From an uncultured Blautia sp. (lineage in GTDB: Bacteria; Bacillota; Clostridia; Lachnospirales; Lachnospiraceae), in contig CAKRTP010000038.1 of the NCBI GenBank assembly GCA_934402155.1, positions 1-15,626 of the forward strand: a stretch of DNA of 15,626 nt. Reading direction: 5' to 3'. The translations under genes and the position numbers were made by a program. Below, in pieces: positions 8,131 through 14,213 of this stretch (within the stretch, counting starts at the first letter, position 1; each line of letters begins with the position of its first letter). Under the pieces are notes generated by a model, which searched no databases, was not told where the DNA came from, and was given only the letters and a program-made list of their open reading frames with translations.

Positions 8131-9080
8131 CTCTTTTTTTCGATCCTGTGCAGGTAAAAATGGGAATCATTAACTTTTTGCAGACGGTAGTGGTCTTTCA
8201 TGGAATGATTCAGTTCTTTTTCCAGGGAGCAGAGCTCCTGTTCGGAGAAATAATCAGCATGAAAAAGAAATTTGGATTCATATTCAGTTGTTTCAGAAGT
8301 AATAAAGCGGACTTTCGTGTGAAGACCACGGGAAAGTACTCTGATATAGGCTTTACCGATATTAGATTCTGTTTTCCTGGTGAGCCGGTCAGAATCATTC
8401 TCTGTTTTCTGAGATGAATTATGAAAGTGCAGGAAACAGCTATGACCGGACATAAGGAGTGCAGGAAGCAGAAACACAGGAAGAAAAACAGCAGGGAGAA
8501 CGTTTTCTGTTCCTGAAAATAACAGCAGAAAAAACAACGTAAGGTACAGGACACCTGAGAGAAGATTCAGAAAAAAAACACGCCATCCGAATATTCCCAA
8601 AAGGGATGCTGTGATCATAAGAAAAATATCCGAATAGTTCAGGAGAGTAGGCTTCGGATACTGAAAAAGTTGCATGGAAACGGCTGCAAAAATCCCTGTC
8701 AGCAGAAAAAGAAGAAGGAAGACACAGGAAAGTTTTTGAAAGAGGTCTGTCCGGGCAGTCGGAGAACAGTAATCCCACAGTTCAACTTCCAGTTTGTCGG
8801 CCAGTTCCCTGGCTGCTTTTGTGAATGTATGGTTTGTCATGACCGCAGCACGATCACAGTCATAAAAACGCGCTCCGCTGTAAGCCTCCTGTACAGCTTT
8901 GTTTCCAACGGGAGCGGAGTAATATTTACATTGGATACCATATTTCAAACCGGATTTATATGCAATAATATCAATGCCCTGATCGCCGCTTGGCGGGGTG
9001 ACAGTTATCTTACGATAGCCTTTTGTCTTGAGAAATGCAGCACAGCGGTTTTCAAATTCAAATCCATCCTGATAGTTCAT
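8106..9080 (-). CDS. Membrane-anchored Mrr-type restriction endonuclease-like protein
   Basis: 324 residues. The N-terminal domain (about 1-105) is a restriction-endonuclease-like Mrr_cat fold: Glu8/Glu10 in the first helix, GDQGIDI at 32-38 with catalytic Asp37, and IQCKYY at 49-54 with Gln50 and Lys52, so the D...QxK site is complete. Then come about four hydrophobic segments (about 117-136, 152-170, 172-189, 195-212) and a soluble C-terminal region (about 215-324) that I do not recognise, ending in a Lys/Arg-rich tail (EKKRKKN). AGAGGA (9091-9096) lies 10 bases before the ATG. No methyltransferase or other restriction partner is adjacent. A role in cutting foreign or modified DNA at the membrane is inference; a housekeeping nuclease role is possible. 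Confidence 0.78.
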   Translation of the reverse strand: MNYQDGFEFENRCAAFLKTKGYRKITVTPPSGDQGIDIIAYKSGLKYGIQCKYYSAPVGNKAVQEAYSGARFYDCDRAAVMTNHTFTKAARELADKLEVELWDYCSPTARTDLFQKLSCVFLLLFLLTGIFAAVSMQLFQYPKPTLLNYSDIFLMITASLLGIFGWRVFFLNLLSGVLYLTLFFLLLFSGTENVLPAVFLPVFLLPALLMSGHSCFLHFHNSSQKTENDSDRLTRKTESNIGKAYIRVLSRGLHTKVRFITSETTEYESKFLFHADYFSEQELCSLEKELNHSMKDHYRLQKVNDSHFYLHRIEKKRKKNQDSP

Positions 9081-9303
9081 AAAAATAAATTCCTCTTTGT
9101 CAGCTGGTATAGTATGAGTTAAGGGTATGTTTTAACAGTCAGGATTATTTTATAAAAAAGTATGGACAATGTCCAGCAATTCTGAAAAGAATATTCCGAC
9201 TTGTTTTGACCAGAATCAAACATCAGATTTCATGTGTATTGGTCTGAAAAAAGAAAACATGGTAATTAAAACTATATAAACTAGAAAAAGATTCAACAAC
9301 ACA
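9081..9303. other. Divergent intergenic region between the Mrr-like and FabK-like genes
   Basis: AT-rich, with no open frame of note. Near the Mrr-like gene only a weak -10 candidate (TACTAT on the - strand, 9109-9114) without a good -35 was found. At 9203-9221 there is an imperfect dyad with TTTGA and TCAAA half-sites six bases apart, resembling but not matching the better site at 9340-9356. Confidence 0.5.
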
Positions 9304-9332
9304 TTGACATGATAAAATAAAAAGGGTATACT
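9304..9332 (+). promoter_or_regulatory. Strong sigma-A promoter of the FabK-like gene
   Basis: Perfect TTGACA (9304-9309), 17-base spacer, TATACT (9327-9332). Transcription should start around 9339, directly at the palindrome described next. Confidence 0.88.
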
Positions 9333-9339
9333 GTCAAAT

Positions 9340-9356
9340 AGTTTGATAATCAAAAT
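9340..9356 (+). promoter_or_regulatory. FabT-like operator palindrome at the transcription start
   Basis: AGTTTGATAATCAAAAT contains the dyad TTTGAT-A-ATCAAA (9342-9354). It closely resembles the box bound by FabT, the MarR-type repressor of fatty-acid synthesis genes in streptococci and lactococci (TTTGA-N3-TCAAA, from memory). An overlapping second dyad, TCAAA-TAG-TTTGA, covers 9334-9346. Placed just after the -10, it would allow repression by blocking initiation. The binding protein is not in this window. Confidence 0.55.
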
Positions 9357-9365
9357 AAAATAAAT

Positions 9366-9370
9366 GGGGG
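9366..9370 (+). promoter_or_regulatory. Ribosome binding site deciding the FabK-like start
   Basis: GGGGG lies 8 bases before the ATG at 9379. The earlier in-frame ATG at 9364 has only A/T-rich sequence before it, and its own bases form part of this site, so 9379 is the better start. Confidence 0.7.
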
Positions 9371-9378
9371 AACGTATC

Positions 9379-10461
9379 ATGGATACAATCGAAAATAAAA
9401 GTACATTGAAAGCACTTCATATCGGAGAAAAGACTGCACAGATTCCAATCATTCAGGGAGGTATGGGAGTTGGTATCAGCAGAAGCAGTCTGGCTGGGGC
9501 GGTAGCACGGGAAGGCGGCATCGGTGTGATTTCAACGGCACAGATCGGATATGATGAAGAAGGTTTTGAAAGGGACCAGGCAGGATGCAACAGGATGGCA
9601 ATTGCAAAGCATATCAGACGTGCAAAAGAAATTGCAGGGGGCAGAGGGCTTGTTGGTGTCAATATTATGGTTGCGCTGAAGCATTATGAAGAACATGTCA
9701 GGGAATCAGTGAAAGCAGGGGCAGACGTGATCATCAGCGGGGCGGGACTTCCGATGGATCTTCCAAAGATGGTAAGTGAGGAGTCCGGAACCAGGATTGC
9801 ACCGATTGTCTCTTCCAGACGTGCGGCGAATCTGATCCTTAAGATGTGGGCTCACAGATATGGAAGAACTGCAGATTTTATTGTTGTTGAGGGGCCGCTG
9901 GCAGGGGGACATCTGGGCTTTTCCAAAGAACAGCTGTCTGATCTGGGTGAACTGGATTTTGATGAGGAAATCCGGCAGATCATCGAATGTAAGAAAGAAT
10001 ATGAAGAAAGATTTTCCAGAAAAATTCCGGTGATCGTTGCAGGAGGGATTTTTGACAGAACAGATATCGATCATGCACTGGAACTCGGGGCAGATGGAGT
10101 ACAGATTGCAAGCAGATTTGTTGCAACCAAAGAGTGTGATGCTTCAGAAGCTTATAAGAAGGCATATCTTGATGCAAAGGAATCTGATATTCAGATCGTG
10201 CAGAGTCCGGTAGGAATGCCGGGCAGGGCACTGCGGAATACATTTATCAGAAATCTGGAGACAGGGAGAGAACCAATTCGCAAATGTTATAACTGTCTGG
10301 AAAAATGTGATCCGGGAAAGGTTCCGTATTGTATCACAAAAGCACTGATCGAGGCGGTAAAGGGAAATCTCGATCATGGTCTGATCTTCTGTGGATCAAA
10401 TGTCGGAAGAATTAATGAGATGACAACAGTTCATGAACTGATGCAGGAACTGGCATATTGA
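9379..10461 (+). CDS. Nitronate monooxygenase / FabK-type FMN oxidoreductase
   Basis: 360-residue TIM-barrel flavoprotein of the nitronate monooxygenase / enoyl-ACP reductase II family. Visible: QGGMG at 26-30 (flavin-side loop), GVNIMVAL at 93-100, GAGLP at 121-125, EGPLAGGHLG at 171-180 with the family's His178, PVIVAGGI at 217-224, and GADGVQIASRF at 238-248 (FMN phosphate loop). Unlike plain family members it ends with a cysteine cluster, Cys303-x2-Cys306-x3-Cys310-x7-Cys318, plus Cys338, which could hold an Fe-S cluster or zinc. The gene stands alone, with no fab neighbours, but a FabT-like operator lies on its promoter, which favours a role linked to fatty acids over nitroalkane detoxification. 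That is inference. It ends at a shared bidirectional terminator. Confidence 0.85.
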   Translation: MDTIENKSTLKALHIGEKTAQIPIIQGGMGVGISRSSLAGAVAREGGIGVISTAQIGYDEEGFERDQAGCNRMAIAKHIRRAKEIAGGRGLVGVNIMVALKHYEEHVRESVKAGADVIISGAGLPMDLPKMVSEESGTRIAPIVSSRRAANLILKMWAHRYGRTADFIVVEGPLAGGHLGFSKEQLSDLGELDFDEEIRQIIECKKEYEERFSRKIPVIVAGGIFDRTDIDHALELGADGVQIASRFVATKECDASEAYKKAYLDAKESDIQIVQSPVGMPGRALRNTFIRNLETGREPIRKCYNCLEKCDPGKVPYCITKALIEAVKGNLDHGLIFCGSNVGRINEMTTVHELMQELAY

Positions 10462-10474
10462 GGATAGTACGGAA

Positions 10475-10529
10475 AAATCCCCGCCCACTGTTTTAATTGC
10501 AAAAAGCAATGAGCAGTGGGCGGGGATTT
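10475..10529. terminator. Strong bidirectional terminator between the FabK-like gene and ilvN
   Basis: A perfect 16-bp GC-rich stem (10475-10490 with 10514-10529, core CCCCGCCCACTG). A second small hairpin, ATTGC-AAAAA-GCAAT (10496-10510), sits in its loop. The flanks are ATTTGTTT on the + side and ATTTTTCC on the - side, so it can end both convergent transcripts. It lies 2 bases beyond the ilvN stop codon. Confidence 0.88.
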
Positions 10530-10531
10530 GT

Positions 10532-11041
10532 TTACCGCTCCATCATACTGATGGATTCAATTCCAACACTTCCGCCGCGAACGACTTCAATGTATTTGAA
10601 TTCTTCTTTGATCAGTTTGACAACAGCATCGTTCTTGGTTGCAGTCTGTACAAATTCAAGAAGAAGGCTGTCTTTGCCATAGTCGATGACTCTGGCTTTG
10701 AAGGTTTCCGCAATCTGAAACAGTTCGACCTTATCTGCAGCAGAGCATTTTCTGACCTTGATATAAAGGATTTCTTTCATACGGACAAAGACATCTGTGA
10801 AATCAATGACTTTGATCACTTCTACCATACGGTTCAGCTGCTTTTTGATCTGTTCGAATGTTTCATCATCACTGACTGTGGCGATTGTCATTCGGGAGAT
10901 TGTGGGATCCTCTGTGGTTCCGACAGTAAGGCTGTCCAGATTATAGGATTTCCCGGAAAAGAGTCCGGAAATCTTGGAGAGTACACCTACCTGGTTTTCT
11001 ACATAGAGAGAGATCCATCTTGTTTTCATTCCTTTATCCAT
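10532..11041 (-). CDS. ilvN: Acetolactate synthase small (regulatory) subunit
   Basis: Regulatory subunit that activates the IlvB catalytic subunit and carries valine feedback inhibition in the first step of valine, leucine and isoleucine synthesis. 169 residues, normal for the family. The N-terminal ACT domain (about 6-80) shows LYVENQVGVLSKISGLFSG and NLDSLTVG; the C-terminal ALS_ss domain follows (about 88-160; KARVIDYGKDSLLLEF). AGGAGG (11050-11055 on the - strand) lies 8 bases before the ATG and overlaps the ilvB stop codon. An ATG at codon 5 is a possible but less well placed start. Also called ilvH in many genomes. Confidence 0.95.
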   Translation of the reverse strand: MDKGMKTRWISLYVENQVGVLSKISGLFSGKSYNLDSLTVGTTEDPTISRMTIATVSDDETFEQIKKQLNRMVEVIKVIDFTDVFVRMKEILYIKVRKCSAADKVELFQIAETFKARVIDYGKDSLLLEFVQTATKNDAVVKLIKEEFKYIEVVRGGSVGIESISMMER

Positions 11042-11049
11042 TCTCGATT

Positions 11050-11055
11050 CCTCCT
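11050..11055 (-). promoter_or_regulatory. Ribosome binding site of ilvN overlapping the ilvB stop
   Basis: AGGAGG on the - strand shares two bases with the ilvB TAG stop codon (11054-11056). Ribosomes ending ilvB would sit on the ilvN start, suggesting coupled synthesis of the two subunits. Confidence 0.8.
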
Positions 11056-12772
11056 AACAATCCATGATCATATCAGCAAGTGTTCCGCCTGGCTTGATCA
11101 TAGGATAGACCATTTCTTCCGGATCAATAATAAACTCGATGATCGTTGGTTTTTTTGTGTTTTTCTTTGCTTCCTCAAAAGCAGCGGCGATTTCTTCGCG
11201 GCTGGTAACTCGGATTCCCATGGCTCCGTAGCTTTCTGCAAGTCTGACAAAATCCGGTGTGTATTCCGGATATTCCTCACCGTCTGTACGGCGTGAGAGT
11301 GCTCCGGCTCTTAAGTTGGTCATCGAGTAACGTTTTCCGTAGAATAATTTCTGCCACTGACGTACCATGCCGAGATAGGTATTGTTGAAGATACAGCAGA
11401 TAACCGGCAATTCTTCAAGAACAGCAGTTGCAAGCTCCTGGATGTTCATCTGGATTCCACCGTCACCGGAGATGGAGATAACAGGAGTATCCGGATTTCC
11501 GATCTGAGCACCGATCGCACCCGGAAGACCATAGCCCATGGTTCCAAGTCCGCCGGACATGATAAGCTGACGGTTTTCGGTGATATCTACAAACTGGGAA
11601 GTCAGCATCTGGTGCTGTCCGACATCCGTAACGATGATCGCTTTGTCAAACTGTCTGTTGATCTCGTTAAAAATATCAAGTGGTCCCATAAGAGGGCGGT
11701 TTTTCATAGTAAGAGGATGTTCGTTTTTCCATGCTTCAATCTCGGAGAGCCATTTCTGGGTGCTGCAGTCAGTAACGTATTCAGCCATTTTGGTGATTGC
11801 TTCCCGGGCGTCAGCAACGATCGGAACATCCACATGGATATTTCTGGAAATAGAAGCCGTGTCTATATCAATATGAACAATCTGTGCATTTGGTGCAAAT
11901 TCATGAAGCTTGCCGGTGATACGGTCATTGAAACGGGTTCCGATGGAAAACAGGAGATCACAGCTGCTGACAGCCATGTTGGCTGCGTAGGAACCGTGCA
12001 TTCCAAGGTTTCCGATGAAAAGAGGATGTTTCGTGGAGATTGCTCCGCGCCCCATAACAGTAGTAACAACAGGAACCTGTGTTTTTTCGACTACGGAGGT
12101 AAAAACTTTATTTGCGTGAGCAATATTTACACCACCGCCTGCAAGAAACAGAGGTTTTTTTGCTTTCTGGAGCATCTTGAGTGCCTTTTTGAGCTGTCCC
12201 ATATGAACACTGGTATTTGGTTTATAGCCTCGGATATTTACATTTTTGGGATATTCTGCACTTCCAAGTTCTGCCATAACGTCTTTTGGAAGATCAATAA
12301 GGACAGGGCCGGGACGACCGGTTCTTGCAATATAAAAAGCTTCTTTGATGATTCGTCCGAGATCTTCACGGTTACGGACAGTGACACCGTATTTTGTAAT
12401 GCTGCGGGTAATTCCGACAATGTCAACTTCCTGGAAAGCATCATTTCCAATCAGATGTCTGGCAACCTGACCTGTGAAACATACAAGAGGGACACTGTCA
12501 TAATTGGCAGTAGCAAGTCCGGTGACAAGGTTGGTCGCACCAGGACCACTTGTTACAAGGCATACACCGACTTTTCCGGTAGTTCTTGCATAGGCATCTG
12601 CCTCATGGACAAGTGCCTGTTCGTGGCGGGGAAGGATAATGTCGATCCCGCTCTGTCGGTATAATTCGTCGCTGATATCAATGGTGCATGCACCGGGATA
12701 TCCAAATAAAGTATCAACACCTTCTTCTTTTAAAGCCTTTACTAAAAGCTTGTTTCCTGAAATCTGTCGCAA
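11054..12772 (-). CDS. ilvB: Acetolactate synthase large (catalytic) subunit
   Basis: Thiamine diphosphate enzyme that joins two pyruvates, or pyruvate and 2-oxobutyrate, in branched-chain amino acid synthesis. 572 residues from a TTG start at 12772. Catalytic Glu51 is in RHEQALVHEADAYAR; the TPP Mg site is GDGGIQMNIQELATA at 436-450 ending with NN at 463-464; AFQEVD at 112-117 and GMVRQWQ at 468-474 are typical of acetohydroxyacid synthase rather than catabolic AlsS. A perfect AGGAGG lies 8 bases before the TTG, and the protein then begins RQISGNKLLVKALKEEG as homologues do. An in-frame ATG at 12895 would add 41 residues but runs through the T-box antiterminator and terminator, so I reject it. 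ilvN follows after 12 bases. Confidence 0.95.
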   Translation of the reverse strand: MRQISGNKLLVKALKEEGVDTLFGYPGACTIDISDELYRQSGIDIILPRHEQALVHEADAYARTTGKVGVCLVTSGPGATNLVTGLATANYDSVPLVCFTGQVARHLIGNDAFQEVDIVGITRSITKYGVTVRNREDLGRIIKEAFYIARTGRPGPVLIDLPKDVMAELGSAEYPKNVNIRGYKPNTSVHMGQLKKALKMLQKAKKPLFLAGGGVNIAHANKVFTSVVEKTQVPVVTTVMGRGAISTKHPLFIGNLGMHGSYAANMAVSSCDLLFSIGTRFNDRITGKLHEFAPNAQIVHIDIDTASISRNIHVDVPIVADAREAITKMAEYVTDCSTQKWLSEIEAWKNEHPLTMKNRPLMGPLDIFNEINRQFDKAIIVTDVGQHQMLTSQFVDITENRQLIMSGGLGTMGYGLPGAIGAQIGNPDTPVISISGDGGIQMNIQELATAVLEELPVICCIFNNTYLGMVRQWQKLFYGKRYSMTNLRAGALSRRTDGEEYPEYTPDFVRLAESYGAMGIRVTSREEIAAAFEEAKKNTKKPTIIEFIIDPEEMVYPMIKPGGTLADMIMDC

Positions 12773-12780
12773 ATATAAGC

Positions 12781-12786
12781 CCTCCT
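12781..12786 (-). promoter_or_regulatory. Ribosome binding site deciding the TTG start of ilvB
   Basis: AGGAGG on the - strand with exactly 8 bases to the TTG at 12770-12772. It lies about 35 bases downstream of the T-run of the T-box terminator, as expected for the first gene after such a leader. Confidence 0.85.
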
Positions 12787-12819
12787 TCTGATAAATGAAA
12801 TTCTGATACCGCATAAAGT

Positions 12820-12856
12820 AAAAAAAAGTCCCAAGCATATTAAATATGCTCAGGAC
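12820..12856 (-). terminator. T-box regulated terminator
   Basis: A 13-bp stem (12844-12856 with 12828-12840, two G-T pairs), a 3-base loop, then eight T (12820-12827, - strand). Bases at its start can instead pair as ACGGA/TCCGT with the T-box region, the alternative antiterminator-side fold. Confidence 0.9.
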
Positions 12857-13109
12857 GGATGATTCCGTGGTACCACCTGATTTCAGAGACTGCACTCTGC
12901 ACTCTGTCAGTACAAAATTCTATACTGCTTTCCTGTAACGTGGAAATTACGTTGAAGCCTACTGAACGATCTGGCTGGGAATATCTCCGGTCGAAAATCA
13001 TGGTTCGGTTCACTGCTCGGGGACTACTTCCATAATTCTGTCATGAGGGTTCACACCAGCCACCCTCTCTCTGGGCATCCAGAAATTATGTACTATTTCC
13101 CGTCACTGC
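12820..13109 (-). promoter_or_regulatory. T-box riboswitch leader of ilvBN, probable valine specifier
   Basis: Leader RNA that binds uncharged tRNA and then lets transcription continue. In - strand order: Stem I base GGGA (13098-13101) pairing with TCCC (13020-13023); specifier loop with AATAGTA on the 5' side and GAAGTAG on the 3' side; stem CATAATT/AATTATG; AGAGAG bulge; distal hairpin GAGGGT/ACCCTC enclosing GGCTGGTGTGA. Then a linker with an AACGT/ACGTT hairpin, and the T-box sequence GGTGGTACCACGG (12865-12877). Reading the loop as GAA-GTA-G makes the specifier GUA (Val) at 13025-13027. The UGGU of the T-box fits tRNAs with discriminator A. The promoter lies 70-100 bases upstream, giving a leader of about 400 bases. 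Confidence 0.9.
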
Positions 13110-13176
13110 ATTTAAAACTATTAATTAAGAGGTAACTGTTCTGTGAAATTATCGGACAGCTACGAAATTTGTAATA

Positions 13177-13205
13177 ATTATACGGGAATTATCTGGATTT
13201 GTCAA
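13177..13205 (-). promoter_or_regulatory. Consensus sigma-A promoter of ilvBN
   Basis: On the - strand TTGACA (13200-13205), 17-base spacer, TATAAT (13177-13182): a perfect match at both hexamers. Initiation is expected near 13170. With so strong a promoter, control presumably rests on the T-box terminator. Confidence 0.9.
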
Positions 13206-13214
13206 CGTAATAGC

Positions 13215-13243
13215 TTGGATTTTATGCTCTTTTTTGGTAGAAT
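13215..13243 (+). promoter_or_regulatory. Sigma-A promoter of the radical-SAM gene
   Basis: TTGGAT (13215-13220), 17-base spacer, TAGAAT (13238-13243), with initiation near 13250. Its -35 lies only 9 bases from the -35 of the divergent ilvBN promoter. Confidence 0.65.
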
Positions 13244-13299
13244 AGTAGTACTGTTCACAGATGATTTGGATAGTCTAAAAGCAAGAAAGAAGATATTTT

Positions 13300-14208
13300 A
13301 TGAATGAGATAAACGAACTACAGAAAAACTGTCATCTTTGCCCGAGAAACTGCGGAGCAGATCGAATGGCAGGAGAGAGAGGCTTCTGTGGAGTGACAGC
13401 AGAGGTCATGGTGGCGCGAGCTGCCCTTCATATGTGGGAAGAACCATGTATCTCAGGAAAAGAAGGTTCCGGTGCAGTGTTTTTCTCAGGCTGTTCTCTG
13501 GGATGCGTGTTCTGTCAGAACAGAATGATCTCCAGAGGGCAGAGCGGCAAAGTGATCACGACAGAGCGTCTGGCGGAAATTTTTCTGGATCTGCAGAGGC
13601 AGAAGGCGAATAATATCAATCTTGTGACAGCAGGTCATTTCCTGGTGCAGGTGCGGGAAGCACTGATCCTGGCGAAAGAGAGGGGACTCACGATTCCCGT
13701 GGTATATAACAGCAGCGGATATGAAAAAGCAGAAATGCTTCGACTTCTTGACGGACTGGTGGATATTTATCTTCCGGATTTTAAATATATGGAGTCAGAG
13801 CTTGCCGGTAAATACTCACATGCAAAAGATTATCCGGAAACTGCCAAAGAAGCACTGATAGAGATGGTGCGTCAGACAGGAACTCCGGAATTTGATGACC
13901 GTGGAATGATGAAAAAGGGCGTGATCGTGCGGCACCTGCTGCTGCCGGGACATGTAAGAAATTCCAGAAAAGTGCTGGAATATCTGTATGAAACATACGG
14001 TGACCAGATATATATCAGTCTGATGAACCAGTATACACCGATGCCGGCAGTCATGGAGGATCCACAGCTGTCGAGGAAGGTTACAGACAGGGAATATGAA
14101 CGTCTGATCGATCAGGCGATTTCTCTCGGAGTGGCGAATTGTTTTATTCAGGAGGGAGAAACTGCAAAAGAAAGCTTTATACCGGAATTTGATGGAGAGG
14201 GGATATAA
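13300..14208 (+). CDS. Radical SAM protein, PflX-like (pyruvate formate-lyase activase homologue)
   Basis: 302 residues. The radical-SAM cluster motif is CSLGCVFC (Cys65-x3-Cys69-x2-Cys72), which binds a 4Fe-4S cluster and S-adenosylmethionine. Before it is a second cysteine set, Cys11-x2-Cys14-x3-Cys18 and Cys30 (CHLCPRNCGADRMAGERGFC), characteristic of the PflX / COG1313 group and suggesting another cluster or zinc site. Further blocks: VYNSSGYEK, DIYLPDFKYM, GVIVRHLLLPGH and ISLMNQYTPM, all along the barrel. No glycyl-radical enzyme is nearby, so the partner is unknown; activation of a glycyl radical enzyme is only a homology guess. The ribosome site is weak (AAGAAAGAAG about 7 bases upstream). 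The methyltransferase gene begins 5 bases after its stop. Confidence 0.88.
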   Translation: MNEINELQKNCHLCPRNCGADRMAGERGFCGVTAEVMVARAALHMWEEPCISGKEGSGAVFFSGCSLGCVFCQNRMISRGQSGKVITTERLAEIFLDLQRQKANNINLVTAGHFLVQVREALILAKERGLTIPVVYNSSGYEKAEMLRLLDGLVDIYLPDFKYMESELAGKYSHAKDYPETAKEALIEMVRQTGTPEFDDRGMMKKGVIVRHLLLPGHVRNSRKVLEYLYETYGDQIYISLMNQYTPMPAVMEDPQLSRKVTDREYERLIDQAISLGVANCFIQEGETAKESFIPEFDGEGI

Positions 14209-14213
14209 ATCAA

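Noticed and set aside
8670..9122. 150-codon + strand frame opposite the Mrr-like gene
   Set aside because: The - strand frame contains a complete Mrr active site; the + frame has no recognisable pattern and no ribosome site.
9364..9378. Earlier ATG start for the FabK-like gene
   Set aside because: It is preceded only by AT-rich sequence, and its GGGGG serves as the ribosome site for the ATG at 9379.
11612..12664. 350-codon open frame on the + strand opposite ilvB
   Set aside because: It lies entirely antisense to a clear ilvB gene, its product is Cys/Ser/Phe-rich without a known pattern, and it has no ribosome site.
12773..12895. 41-residue N-terminal extension of IlvB from an ATG at 12895
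   Set aside because: It is encoded by the T-box antiterminator and terminator, and a perfect ribosome site with a TTG start lies downstream at the family's normal N-terminus.
12892..12905. Two-copy repeat as the start of a CRISPR array or transposon end
   Set aside because: Only two 7-base units without spacers, inside a riboswitch; no cas or transposase gene in the window.
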